Positions 33,338 to 45,309 of a DNA stretch of 64,000 bases are shown piece after piece (the stretch's first letter is position 1; every line of letters begins with the position of its first letter). The notes below the pieces were generated by a model. It was not told the origin of the DNA. It did no database searches and saw only the letters and a program-made list of their open reading frames with translations. This DNA comes from Pachyseris speciosa (taxonomy: Eukaryota; Cnidaria; Anthozoa; Scleractinia; Pachyseridae), in contig JAEMWC010001107.1 of the NCBI GenBank assembly GCA_016490735.1, positions 204,262-268,261 of the forward strand, given 5' to 3'. The position numbers and the translations under genes are program-made.

Positions 33338-33433
33338 GCATTTAGCCCTGAGGATTTCTATAATCAGTTAGAGGAAAAAGGAAGAGTGTTGGAGAAGATC
33401 CCTGACAAGGCAGACATCACCAACCATGTGAAA
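33338..33433 (+). CDS. MAST-like kinase gene, 96-nt exon
   Basis: Acceptor ATTCACAG, donor AAA|GTGAGT. Encodes [20 protein letters not shown] then [12 protein letters not shown], phase 0 to phase 0. Joined to the previous exon it gives [18 protein letters not shown], matching LLECLEFDPEEFYHLLEAAE of MAST kinases; KADI then corresponds to the DIPRYI segment. In MAST the kinase domain follows within about 60 residues, but it is not in the next exons here. Confidence 0.6.
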
Positions 33434-34060
33434 GTGAGTGTGCCAAGACATTCAACTTTCCAATATTAGTTCTCGGTGGAGAAGGTTACACAATCAAGAA
33501 TGTTGCACGATGCTGGTAAGCTATGGCACGCACATGATCTCCAAGTAGCGGGAGAGAAATGGCGCGCGAGTCAGTGCGGCACGGCCGAGGGTGGATACAC
33601 GCGAGGAGGAGAGAAGTCTCCAAATGGCGCGCGCTATGATGGCTTATCCTAAGGATCCAGCTACGCGTTTGTTGATCTATTTTTTGGATCATTACGTTTC
33701 ACTTAGGAGCAGAGACTGCCGTGTTAATTTTATTGGCGAGTAATTGCATCCAGTTTCACTACAATGAAGTCCTCAACGGCCTCAAATCTACCGGTGTTAC
33801 TGCGCAAACTTGCACAGGCGAGTGACTGTCGAGGGATTGGTACCAATGAAAATGCATAAAGAGTAGTAAAGGGAACTTAAAATCCACCATTCTCTCAAGG
33901 TTTGGTACAGCTCACAATTGAGATTGGTGGAGACGTCTCAGTGGAGTGGGGTGGGTGGGGGGATTGCTTGGTGATTGGTATAAGTTCATAACAAGTTCTT
34001 GTTCTTTTGAAGGGTACCCTTCGTAGATAATGTTTGACGTGTATTTTGTTTTCGTTACAG

Positions 34061-34117
34061 GGCGTACGACACATCTCCGCTAGTGGGCCAGGAAATCTCC
34101 AGTGAAATTCGTTACAG
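34061..34117 (+). CDS. Candidate exon downstream of the MAST-like exons
   Basis: Acceptor TTCGTTACAG, donor ACAG|GTACTA. The only open frame encodes AYDTSPLVGQEISSEIRY. It would need a preceding phase-2 boundary, but the exon at 33338 ends in phase 0, so an exon is missing or this belongs elsewhere. YDTSP weakly recalls the SSYDSPDTP of MAST. Confidence 0.35.
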
Positions 34118-34144
34118 GTACTAAGAGATACCTGACGTTTAATA

Positions 34145-34338
34145 ATCATAATAATAATTTTTTTTAATTGCTATGACACAACAACGAAGCGCAAGATATA
34201 CAAACACAATACACTACTTATAAGGTTTACAGTACAATGCTGAAAAAGTAACTTTGAAAAATAAAGAATAACTACTTACAATAGAGTATTTACAAATATG
34301 CAATATTGGGTCAGCAGTGAAAAAGAAGATTCGCACTG

Positions 34339-34397
<59 letters not shown>

Positions 34398-36416
34398 TAT
34401 CTAAATATATACAGGAACCTGCTTGACTTAGATGTATAGAAAGCAAGGAGCATGAAAAGGAGATATCGTTCAAGTTGTCGCAGTGACTGGAGTATTTTAT
34501 GCCACTTCTCTTTGAATTCTTTCTGCGTTCCTTTGTAGTTGAAATTTGTTTTTTCAATTTTTAAATTGCTTTTAACCTGATAAATATATTCTAATATAGA
34601 TGGTTTGGTATCCTTGTACTCGCAACTAAGAATATTGTATCTAGCCAGAAGTAGGCAATGATTTACTAGAATTTCTCCTTTTGTTCCCGCGAGACCTAAA
34701 CATTCAGTCTACTTTAAAACGTGAGAGGCCTGTATCAGATTAACTGAAATTAAGAAATACTGTATATACGAATACTATTCCAAAAAGCATTTGTTATCGG
34801 GCAATCCCAGAACAGGTGGATTAGCGTTTCCTGGGCGTTTTGGCAAAAGCAACAACGATCTGTGTCTGAAACTTGGATTTTAAACAGAAAAGAGTTTGTA
34901 GGAATTTTTCTGTGGAGGAACTTAAACTGGAAGTTCCTGAGTTTCACGCTTAACGTGCATTTCCTGGGTAATAAATAAATTGACTTCCAATCAAAATTCT
35001 CCACCTCTTCAGATCCACCGTCTCTAATCCATTTCGCTTGTCTTTTCTCAGGGCGGGTACATTTCTTATCAGTGAAGGTCTTGTATGCCAGTTGGCTCGG
35101 ATTTTTGGTTAAATATAGTTGTGCTAGCATCTTTTCTGATTTTTTGTCGTCTGGCAGCGTTAATTGTAGTGACTTAAAAGCACATTTAATGGCCGATGTC
35201 ACTCCATAATATTCAAGAAAGGAAACAACTAGACAGAATTTATTTCTAAAATAGCTATAAGTCTTTAATTTGGACTCGCATGTCAAAAGATCATTAATAT
35301 TCCGCACACCTGCATCAACCCAGTGCTTATAAAAAATAGTTTTGTCCGCAATTCTAATCATTGAATTTTTCCATATGGATTCTGCACCAAAATCAGCTTG
35401 TGAAGCAAAGGAGTCTCTGTAATTTAAATCTGACCACAGTTCAATAAGTTCCAGGAGGAAGTTACCATTTACATCGAGGCTTTTGACATCTTTTCGTGCT
35501 AAGTTACCAGTAAAAATTAGACAAATAGAAGTCGAAAAAGGATTCCCATTTAGATTGGCAATCATCAGAAATATACTTAAGTATCCATGTAATTTTCAAA
35601 GCCTTAAGGTATTAAATTCCACAATGTCCAGCCCATCTTGGTCATTAATCTGCTATCATTTCAGTTCGTTTAATTTTGTCACCGTTGTTATCCCAAAGGA
35701 ACTTAAAAATAAGGTCATTAATTTCTTTTAAGGATTTTAGGCCTGAAGGCACTGACGACATGACGTAAGCCATTTGAGATGCGGCTAAGGCCTTGACAAC
35801 TGCAATTTTACTAACCAACGTTAGCCTTTTATTGTGCCAATTGTTTAAAACATTCCCTACATTTCGAACCTTGTCCTCGTAATTCTTTTTCAGACTTTCT
35901 ACCTTATCGACACAGAACCAAACGCCCAAAGCCTTAACTTTACCGTTTGAGCAAGTAAAATTTTTATCGGAGCGCAAAATTTGGTTTGATCCCTTTAATG
36001 AACTTATCCAAAGAACTTCTGTTTTGTCACAATTAACTTTTAGCCCTAACATATGGAGAGAGCCCTGAAGCGATTTTTGAGAACCATTAAAAATCAAAGT
36101 AGTATCATCTGCAAACTGACTTAACTTACATTCAATACTACCTACTGATATCCCTTTGATTACAGCATCTTTACGGATCGCAGCAGCCAAAATCTCTGCA
36201 CAAAAGATAATCTCTGCGAAAGTGGGCAGCCCTGCGTAACACCCCGACCCAATTCAAAGAAAACACCCGACCAACCGTTATTCACAACACAGCTCTGGAT
36301 GTCAGAGTAGAACATATTGATCCAATTAATAAGAGACGACCCGAAACCGAAGCAAAGTAACGATTGCATTTTTACAAGACATACTTAGATGTTGTCGTTG
36401 TTTGATTGTTTTTAAT
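34145..36416 (-). mobile_element. 5'-truncated L1/Tx1-like LINE
   Basis: Minus-strand frames with frameshifts encode GRGVTQGCPLS (RT motif), CKLSQFADDTTLIFNG (the catalytic FADD box), LGLKVNCDKTEVLW, KALGVWFC, and a C-terminal domain with TDRCCFCQNAQETLIHLFWD then CP. The last is the CxxC...H...C zinc knuckle (zf-RVT) typical of L1/Tx1-type LINEs. The 3' end is a short A-rich tract near 34148-34170. It lies within the intron between 34117 and 36570. The ATG/TTA-rich run at 34337-34396 is a microsatellite in its 3' UTR. Confidence 0.85.
34337..34396. repeat. TTA trinucleotide microsatellite
   Basis: About twenty uninterrupted TTA/ATT units. Confidence 0.95.
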
Positions 36417-36569
36417 TTTACCCCCCCCCCCCCCTCCTTCAGCTGCATTCCGCGGGATAGTAAAGGTTTGGTCACATGGTGCATTACCATAGCAGCAGCA
36501 TGACCTGTTAGCTTTGGGGAAAAAAATACCACCCTCTGTCTAAAACCTAATCTTGTATTATATCCACAG

Positions 36570-36651
36570 CAGATACTTGGAGTATCTCGTCGCAGACTTC
36601 TCCTTGTATCCAGATATCGCGGCCAGGATTCAGAATCAAAATACCAAACAG
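36570..36651 (+). CDS. Candidate exon of the plus-strand gene
   Basis: Acceptor TATCCACAG, donor CAG|GTGAGA. Encodes RYLEYLVADFSLYPDIAARI then QNQNTKQ and joins the exon at 34061 in frame. No family recognised for this part. Confidence 0.4.
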
Positions 36652-37399
36652 GTGAGAATGTCACGGTCCCCGTGAAAATTGTTTGAAGTTCCTCTTTTCT
36701 TATTTGTGCTTCCTATTTGAAGCATGCTTCTATTTTACAGTCAATCGTTCTACTTAATCGGGTAAATCGGAAGGCCAAAGTGAGGCAAGCTAGCTTCCGA
36801 CTCGATCAGTTGAGTGGCATTTTCGTCGCATTAACAACTTCTGAATAAGATTATGAGAAAATTAGTCACAAACAACAAGAAACCTTTCTACCGCAAAAGC
36901 ATGTATTTTTGCTCAACGTCCTGTGGTCAAAGCGGTAAGTTGCATACCGGTGAGCGAAACAAGGCGGTTAATCGGTTACTTGATATTAAGACACACTAAG
37001 CGCGGAATCTAAACTTGTTAGCCTGGCCCTAGGTTCTCTGGGTCCGCATTTAAATTGTTGCTCTATAAAGGACAGTTTAGACGGTACGACTTTGTGGCAT
37101 GCAACAAGCTTACGACAAGACTGCGATACAAATTGTGGTGTGTAAATTCAACCTACAACTTGTCGCGGACGACACGTAAATTGTTGTAGGATTTCAAAGC
37201 ATGTTTTAAAACCATGCGACAGTCGTAGGTATGGCAATGTTGTATCGCGAGTGTTGTATACGATTTTTTGCATGGCGCGAACAGCGCGCGCTAGAGATAT
37301 TGCATACCACAGTTGTAGCAAAAGTTGCACTGAGTTTTGAAATCGGCACTAAAGATGCTGTGTTCTATTATAAGATTGTTACCTGCCATTTTTCATCAG

Positions 37400-37587
37400 T
37401 GACCGCTCTTGTGTCTTACCATGTCCAGTACCTTGATCACATCAAGCACACTGTGATAGAAAACGTCAAATGCCTGACAGGGGCCCCCAGTGTACAGATG
37501 CAGGAGGTGCTCCCGGATATCTTGTGCCTGGAGGCAATGGAAGATCAGGAGGAGCCGGACGGCAGGTACGAAGATGACTCAAGGTAA
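37400..37587 (+). CDS. Candidate exon of the plus-strand gene
   Basis: Acceptor TTTTCATCAG. The open frame reads TALVSYHVQYLDHIKHTVIE, NVKCLTGAPSVQMQEVLPDI, LCLEAMEDQEEPDGR. It either ends at the donor CAG|GTACGA after 37565 or runs to TAA at 37585-37587. The 3' part of the exon with its donor is tandemly repeated just downstream. No family recognised. Confidence 0.4.
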
Positions 37588-37682
37588 CAGGAGGGCGTAA
37601 GAGGGGGAGTGTAGGGAGGGGTGGGAGTTGAAGATCGGGGGGAACCGGACGGCAGACACGAAGATGACTCGATGTCATGGGA
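37537..37682. repeat. Tandem duplication of about 90 bp
   Basis: GAAGATCAGGAGGAGCCGGA at 37540 recurs as GAAGATCGGGGGGAACCGGA at 37631, each followed by CGGCAG and ACGAAGATGACTC. The second copy lost the splice donor (CAGACACG). Confidence 0.8.
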
Positions 37683-38430
37683 GGAGATGGGAGGGGAGAA
37701 TGTAAGGGAAGGACGGGGTTGGATTTAAGGATCGTTTATTATCTTACCCTTTCGCTTAAATATGTTAATTGTTGGAACGGACTCGTATTTTGACAAGCGA
37801 GTTTTTCAACATCATTTGTGGATGAACTTGTGCTGAATCATTCTGAATGTAAAAGTGCCAGGTGTGCCAAAGATTACAGACCGAGATTGCGGCTCATTCA
37901 GGTTAAGGACGGTACCTCTTAAGTTAATGCAGAAGCACTTTTCCGCGATTTAAGAGTTTGTGGGATAGCAGATATGAACAAGGACTATTGAGGTCTAAAA
38001 ACCGCGCATTGTCAAAGACATTTGAGCTCGATTAATTCAGAATATGTGACATTTTTTCCAGATTGAAGCTTTTAAATTATTCCTGAAAAAGGCGTGATTA
38101 CCCCCAATTTTCTTTTTAAGGTTCAGTAGCCGTTGCTAAGATCTGCTTTTCCTGCGCCGGTTTAAACAGCGCAAGACTGCCTTTGTATAGTATCGTCCTT
38201 TTCGTCATCAGTTTCCGCTGTTTTCTGTTGATGCAGGTTGGAAGAGTAGTTTTATGATGGCGAACATGACGTGGAGAAGGAGGACGCATATGTCGATGTG
38301 GAATAATACGACACAGAAAAAAAAAACAACTATGTTCGCAAGCAGATACAGCGAAACCGTGGCAATGGATAATATACACGAGTGGAAACCATAACCTCAC
38401 CAGGAAACAGCAAAGCTGTGCTTCAAGGAA
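37683..38430. other. No gene recognised
   Basis: AT-rich non-coding sequence without supported exons. Confidence 0.4.
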
Positions 38431-38438
38431 CATAAACG

Positions 38439-38853
38439 CCCGGGGGGGGGGGGGTACTGCCTTATATGGGCTATATAGGTATGTGCGGCCCCAAAGGGTA
38501 TGGTCTTTTAGTCGTTTTGGTCTGAAATAGGGTATCAATTTTGACCGTTTTGGTCTGAAATAGGGTACGGTTTGTGCACTCTTGTCTAGAATTCGGTATG
38601 CTTTTTAGAAGAAGCTACTTCTTCATCTTTAGCCAATAAGACCATCAACAAAAGCCCTTCTTTTTGTCTTTTAATTATGTTTAAGCCAACTGTGTACGTG
38701 AAACAGGTCTGAAATAGGGTATCAAATTTTTGGTCAGGTCTGAAATAGGGTAGGGAAAATCGCAGATTTTGGTCTGAAATAGGGTAAGGGTTTCAGGAAG
38801 CGGGCCGCACACCCCCACCCAATTTTTCTGTGAGTACCCCCCCCCCCCCCGGG
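38439..38853. mobile_element. MITE with CCCGGGGGG ends and GGTCTGAAATAGGGTA repeats
   Basis: Starts CCCGGGG and ends CCCCGGG, flanked by the perfect 8-bp duplication CATAAACG (38431-38438, 38854-38861). It contains five copies of TGGTCTGAAATAGGGTA. An 8-bp duplication fits hAT-type mobilisation (inference). Confidence 0.88.
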
Positions 38854-38861
38854 CATAAACG

Positions 38862-40389
38862 CCTCAAATCCGGCACTGATTGGAACGTTTCACTCCGTGT
38901 ATCGTTCATGCTGGCTTTCTGAGGTGTCCTCTAAAGGGGAACACATTACACGCGATGCATCCACTGCTGTTCGTAGTTCAGTTGGAGTTTATTTTAACTG
39001 CTTTCTTTGTAAATGAACTTATAGTTGTCATATCGACTCCGTTGATATTCGTCCCACTGAACTATTGTAAATAAAGTGGCGTTCTTAAAGGAGCCTTGCG
39101 AATTTTTTATCTTACTTAGCAACGATGAAAGACATTAGAAGCAAAGAAGACCAAATATAATGGTTCAGTTTTGTTTAATATTATTTCAGTTTTCCAGACC
39201 CATGAATAAGGCGCTTTGGGTGCCGATGGCAAGCATTGGCCGTTTTTATATATTAAAGTCGTCTCGAGACTACTTCATACTTTATACTAGGACTTATCGG
39301 AGATTAGGGGAGTGACGATATTTGACCCTCGTCTATTAATTTCTGAATTGCTAAATGTCAAAATGTTCACAGATAAAACGATAAGAGATAACCACAAATG
39401 TCACGCCAGGGATATTTAAAAAAACACGAGCTGAAAATTATTGTTTGTTTTGTTCATTCAAACTTGTCTTTCATAAATAGATAAATAAATAGGTAAACAA
39501 ACAAACAAAGAAGCAAATAAAAAAAGAAAGAAAGAATAAGTAAAGAAAGATGCAGGTCTGCCCAGCGTTGAAGTGAACTAAAACAGAAAAGTTGCATGCG
39601 TTCGCACGGCTAGGATGCCCTCTTTCAAACGAAAAAGAAAACCTGTGGCACCCAAACCAGGGTTTTCCATTGAAAAAATAACTTTTTTCTTTTGTATCTT
39701 GTGGCCTTTCTGGAATTGACTGAAATTCCCAGAAGTTAGTTCGCGTTTCCTCTCCGCAGCACTTTCTCACATTTTATCTCACCTGCGCGTGTTCCAGCGA
39801 GTATTTCACAGGGGAAAATTGTCTTGTAGCTTTCTACAGTTAAACCTACGATTTTATATACGGGAAAGAAACTAGAGAATTTAGAGTTTGAAGTAACATC
39901 CAATCCGCCTGGGGACTGGACTTCTTGGCTGTTTTAAAGAAAACGTTTCAAATGCCAAGTAACGCTTTCAGGACAAAGGGTACCCAGGCAAGTAATCTAA
40001 TAGAGACCCTCTTATCAGGAATAAAATTCACAGGAAGGGCAATAGCCCTTTATCCAAACAACAAAGAAAATATTAATCATGTAACCGTTACTTCGCCAGA
40101 TATTCAAACAACCACCTATTCTTTCAAATAAGAAAGGGAAATCATCTGCTCGTTAGAGCCAAAATACGAAAGGTTCCAAAAAAAGCTTTCACACCGGTAG
40201 GGAAGATTGCGGCTTGTCAACCTTTTGCGTTTTCACACTTTGACATCATTCATCATTCCGTATTTATCCATTACTTCTTGATTTCGAAGTGCCCTTCAAA
40301 AGTTTGTCAAAATCGCGACATGTGTACGTTCCTCCTCTGATTAAAGCACTGATTAAAGAGCGCTCAGTTCCAAGTTCAATAAACGTTTT
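38862..40389. other. No gene recognised
   Basis: Non-coding. A purine-rich AAAC/AAAG-rich run lies at 39478-39552. A frame of 68 codons at 39925-40131 has no supporting splice signals or homology. Confidence 0.4.
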
Positions 40390-40399
40390 ATAAAAAACA

Positions 40400-41600
40400 A
40401 ACACAAAATATTGGCTGGTGGTGGGCTGGAGCAATTAAAAAATTGTTGTTCAAGCATAGAAGATTTGTTTTGTTTCGTTTTTTTAACTTTATTGGTCTAA
40501 GTCTCTCTAAATAAATAATTACAGTAACGAGAAAAAAAAAGAAAAAAGAAACTAAACGACCAAAAGGAAAGGTGCAAACGGAACCTGGAGTCCTATGCAA
40601 GGCACCTCCCAACTAAATTAGTAAATGAAATGCTTATTAAACTATTGTTGTCAATGGCACCCACAATTGCGTGCAAGAACTCATGAACATGGTTTGTCGG
40701 GGTCAAAGACATTTGCTAATTCATCTTTGTAGAAGTTAGTTATACTATTCTTAAAAATCTTTATGTTTAGAAAGTCACTGGGCTGAATTAGTTTACATAT
40801 TAGGTTGCATAATTTAATACTGTGATTAAAAAAGGAGGACTGATAGGTAGCTGATTTACAGAGAGGCGTTTCCAAATACTTTATATCACTTGATTGAGAA
40901 CGTCGAGTATGGCCGTGACTAACGCTCTTAATAAAACTAATATCAATGTCAATATAGTCATGTAAGGCCTTATAAAGAAATACTAAATGGTTGACCTCGC
41001 GGTCATAGGTAAGCGGTAGCAGATATCCAGATGGATCAGTCTCTCTTTGTAAAACAGTTCACCTTGCTTCATTTGTAGAATCCATCGTGTAGCTCTACTC
41101 TGAACCCTTTCAGCTTTCCGCATTGAGGTTGAGTGGCTGGGAGACCACACTTCAGTTGCATACCTCATTTGGGACTTCACTAGTGCCAGGTACAATGATC
41201 TTCTAACCTTGACGTCGGTCAGCATAGGGCAGGTGCGGCGGAGAAGACCGAGCAGCTTATTCGCTTTAGCAGTAACCATGAGATTCCCACGTTAATTTGC
41301 TTGTTATCATGACACCGAGATCTTTCTCCTCGTTCACGCGTTGTAGGACAGCGTGGCCAAGGTGGTGATAGTCATGGCGCACTGGTTTTTTCTTCCGCGT
41401 CACTGTTAAGACCTTGCACTTTGATGCGTTGAAATTAATATTATTGTGAAGACTCCGGGATCTAGGTTTGTTAGTGCTTACTGCAATATATCCGCATCTG
41501 GATATAATAAGATACTTCTATACAGCTTGGTGTTGTCTGCGTAAGGGGATGCCAAGATCAAAAGAGTTTTAGAAGTTGCTTTTTCGAATTAAGTTGAATG
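40400..41600 (-). mobile_element. CR1/L2-like LINE reverse transcriptase fragment
   Basis: Minus-strand frames read RVNEEKDLGVMITSKLTW, AKANKLLGLLRRTCPMLTDV, YLALVKSQMRYATEVWSPSH, ERVQSRATRWILQ, then after a frameshift LPLTYDREVNHLVFLYKALH and the tail FFNHSIKLCNLICKLIQ...FKNSITNFYKDELANVFD. This order is the RT palm-to-thumb region and C-terminal tail of CR1/L2-like LINEs. At least one frameshift near 40990 and loss of the 5' half make it a remnant. Confidence 0.82.
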
Positions 41601-42039
41601 GTACTAAAAACGGCGTGTTTTTTAATCGTTACAGTTTCACTGGATCGGCCTGTCTTTTTAATTCGTTCTGCTAGGTTTCCCATGGCCAAAAAATCAATTC
41701 CAGATTATTACTTTGCCATAGACACCGACAAAATGACACAACAGAAAGAAGAGACTGGAGCAAACTGTTTAGTAGCGTGAAGAGGCTCAATACGGAGCTT
41801 ATGTCAGATGTGAGGTTGTCCTCGTTATCCGTGATACATCTTCATAAACATAGGAAATCGAATTTAATGAGGTCATTTCTGAGTTTATGGGAAAACGAAA
41901 GAAAGACAGAAGATAAGTCTCAGTTATATAAAGTTATATGGGCAGTTATATTTTACATAGCCTCAAGACTTGTTCTTGGAGATGGAGACATGTACGCATT
42001 GACTATTTTTTTTAAAATAGAGCTGTAATCAGGATAAGA

Positions 42040-42163
42040 CATATTGAAGTTAAAAACGTTCTCTGGTTAAAAAGATAAAAACATAAGCTTTCGGCTATCA
42101 ACCTATAGCCGAAAGCTTATGTTTTTATCTTTTTAACCAGAGAACGTTTTTAACTTCAATATG
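42040..42163. repeat. Perfect 59-bp hairpin
   Basis: 42040-42098 and 42105-42163 are exact inverse complements with a 6-base loop. GACTATTTTT lies on each side (42001 and 42163). The lack of any mismatch implies recent origin or gene conversion, or an assembly artefact. Confidence 0.9.
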
Positions 42164-42470
42164 ACTATTTTTTGTTTGTTTGTTTACATTTCTTAGAAAA
42201 GCCTGGTGGGGATCTAGGGGTGGTTGGGGGATTCGTCATATCCCCTAAAACTGAGGCGTTAACGTCTAAAAACATGCAGTTACCACAGAACTGTGGTGAC
42301 AAAATCAAAATAAGGTGTTACGAGTTCAATGTGGTTAGAGGAATGTGTTTGCAGTCCAAGCAGAACGCAGGGTTGTCGAAACAGCAACAAGAAGATTTAT
42401 TCACAATGAACGCAAAAAACTCCACAAGCCGCACGCTAAGCTTGTAAATTACACTTCGACCTCCGTCACA

Positions 42471-42960
42471 CGGCCTCCGCCAAATGTACACGCGACCTCT
42501 GTCACACTCGATTAAACACGGCCTCCGCCAAATGTACACGCGACCTCTGTCACACTCGATTAAACACGGCCTCCGCCAAATGTACACGCGACCTCTGTCA
42601 CACTCGATTAAACACGGCCTCTGCCAAATGTACACGCGACCTCTGTCACACTCGATTAAACACGGCCTCCGCCAAATGTACACGCGACCTCTGTCACACT
42701 CGATTAAACACGGCCTCCGCCAAATGTACACGCGACCTTTGTCACACTCGATTAAACACGGCCTCTGCCAAATGTACACGCGACCTCTGTCACACTCGAT
42801 TAAACACGGCCTCTGCCAAATGTACACGCGACCTCTGTCACACTCGATTAAACACGGCCTCTGCCAAATGTACACGCGACCTCTGTCACACTCGATTAAA
42901 CACGGCCTCCGCCAAATGTACACGCGACCTTTGTCACACTCGATTAAACACGGCCTCCGC
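42471..42960. repeat. 48-bp minisatellite, ten copies, open on both strands
   Basis: The unit contains CGGCCTCCGCCAAATGTACA and CACTCGATTAAACA. Variation is limited to C/T at two positions. As 48 is a multiple of three and the unit lacks stops in one frame of each strand, both strands are open throughout (16-residue repeats MYTRPLSHSIKHGLRQ and its antisense). Coding is not supported by anything else. Confidence 0.95.
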
Positions 42961-43870
42961 CTCACAGCTTGTAAATACTGCTAACTCAGAACTTTCTGAC
43001 GAAAGCTATGCCGATCGGTTTATATACTGTTCGGCCTGAACTCAATTGCTTATGTCAAATCAACGCAACTGAATATATATTTGTAAACAAAAAATATCAA
43101 TTCGAATACTCATCGATAAATGTCGATCGTTTTATCGTTTTATCGTTTTAACGCAAGAGTTGACTGAAATTTAAAGCTATCAAATCACTTTGATTTGCGC
43201 CTTAGAAAGCTGGAAATCGCATTTCCGAGGACTAAAATTTCAAAATTTCCCGGGGAAGCATGCCTCTGGACACCCCTAGAAGCTACCGCCTTCAGCGATC
43301 GTATATTCGAACCCCCGTCATATAAATACTAGATCCGGCCGAAAGATATAGACAGCTATATTTTACATAGCCTCAGGATTTCGGTCTATTGTTCATGGAG
43401 ATGTTGATTGTTTTTCAGTTGTAGATTCTTATGAAACGCTGACCTAAATGAAACTTAACTAGGGTTCAATTACGGCTCTCTAGGTGCTTTTACAAGGAAG
43501 CCAATGCCGAGCTAAAAACAATTTGGCACACAACGGAAAAAAAATCACCTATTTGTGAATAAAAGTCTGAGATACCACTCACTTATTAGTTCAATTAATG
43601 ATAAGCGAGCGAAGCGCTTCAATAAACTCCAAAAAGCAACACAGAATTTAACGACTAAGGTTATATTTCATAGGCAAGTAAGAACGCTTACGCTTACAAC
43701 ATAACCGCGGCATGCTGATCGGGTAAAAGAAAATTTAGTGAGGGCACGTGAAAAAGATATGAAAGTTGTAAGGTGGGGGAGGGGGGGGGGGGAGAGGAGA
43801 TTTGGAAAATTGTGCATATACTTGTGGAAAAATCCTGGTTACGCCCCTGCTTAGCCTCTTAGACGCTCTT

Positions 43871-44985
43871 TGGGCTCATCACACGTTCCTTACTTCAACT
43901 GCGCATGTCTAATACAGTAGTATTGACACTCATTCAAACATAATATTAGTGTACAAAAAAAAAAGTAAAAAAGAGAAACAAAGCTAGCTTACCTGTACAT
44001 TAGGCATTAACTTGGAATAGTGCGTAGTGGCCAAACGAGCAGAGCTTTTGAGTTGGCCACTACCACAGTGCAGTTACTATAGTGAAGGGCGGTTATTTAC
44101 AGAATATACATAGGTAATCACAATTAAGGCAGATAAATAGGACAGATACATTAATTAATTAATTAATTAATCAATTAATTAATAGAGAGAGCTAGTAACT
44201 AGTAGAACCTCAACTTCCACCATTTGTCCAGTAATAAGAAAATCTATGAAAGAGAGGGAAACGTGCCAGCTCACATCCGAGCATTTCTATCAATTTGAGA
44301 AAGGCGGGAAATCTTAAGACCACAAGATACAAACAAAAAAAATGAAAAATACCCTCAACATTCTACTTTTGGCCCTCGACATTTAACCCTCGACCCTCGA
44401 TGTCCAGGTTGAAATTTGACTGATGCGTGGCACAGAAACGCCTGAGTCAACAGTACGTTGCAAAACATGAAATTTACGAATCGCATCGAGCACTTATTCA
44501 AGCTTGCGTTTCTTGACAAGCATGTCAAGTTTTTCAAAGCGTTAACCCACGATTCGAGGACTTCTTCTCGCTGCTTTTCCAACAGGGTAAAAACAAGCGG
44601 AGGTGTCATTTTTTAAGGCCACGTTTTCGCTCGACGGCTGATCATCACAAAGCTCACGCTTTCACTCTTTGCTTGGCGGTATGGAATTACCTGAAACATT
44701 TTCGGCAGTTTCTTGGGAAATTGCATTTGGTACGCTTTCGTGGCGGATATTTGCAATATAATTCCGAAATCAAGACTCCTGAAAATTCCACTTGAGAAAG
44801 CCATACTGAATATTCAACAGCCGCAATTACACAATGTCATATTGGCACGCTCCCATGACTTCTAATGACGTCGTACTCGATAGCTGCGGACGTTCAGGGA
44901 AACCGACTTCCGTTTTGAAGGGCACCTAAAAATTCACATATCCCAGTCAACGCCCCTGCTTTCCGTCTGTCCCTCATTTCCTCTT
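43871..44985. other. No firm gene; possible minus-strand coding remnant
   Basis: Minus-strand frames at 44613-44804 and 44355-44609 (MAFSSGIFRSLDFGI..., then EKQREEVLESWVNALKNLT...) are adjacent in different frames and could be an old exon, but I do not recognise them. A CCTCGACCCTCGATG cluster lies at 44365-44405 and a TTAA run at 44153-44182. Confidence 0.3.
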
Positions 44986-45309
44986 GTTTCAAAACCGATG
45001 AAAACTGGCCGGATTACAAAACTATCAGATATAAAGTTAACTACAAAATTAAATCTGCCAAAGAATAATAATATAGTAATTACTTCAGAGGAAACTCAAA
45101 GAACATAAACCAGACATGGAAAGGGATTAATAATTTACTGGGTAATAATCTGAGTACAGCATCTATTGATGACATATAACAACACAAATTATAGTACCCG
45201 TGACGAAATAGGGTTATATTTTAAATTCCCATTTTACTGAAGTTGGGACGAAACTAGCTTCTCAGCTGCCATCCTCATCAAGGCAACAATCAGTCAACAA
45301 TCAGATCAT

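Larger units (their letters stand above)
41605..43870 (+). mobile_element. hAT-like element, copy A, interrupted by tandem repeats
   Basis: 41640-42000 and 43345-43860 match, inverted and collinear, the element at 46742-47892. The right end reads CTGGTTACGCCCCTG, the inverse of the CAGGGGCGTAGC-type terminus of many hAT-like elements. The left terminus is not preserved. The stretch 42030-43340, absent from the other copy, holds a hairpin and a minisatellite. Confidence 0.55.

Noticed and set aside
34895..35565. 271-codon minus-strand frame as a host gene
   Set aside because: It is the C-terminal part of an L1/Tx1-like LINE with the CxxC...H...C knuckle.
38116..38538. 140-codon minus-strand frame
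   Set aside because: Overlaps a MITE and its duplicated target site; no domain or codon pattern.
42471..42960. Regular repeats resembling a CRISPR array
   Set aside because: Units are contiguous without unique spacers, and the context is a metazoan genome with no cas genes.
42318..42984. Opposed open frames of 215 and 166 codons
   Set aside because: They are by-products of a 48-bp tandem repeat that lacks stops in one frame per strand; no splice, promoter or homology support.
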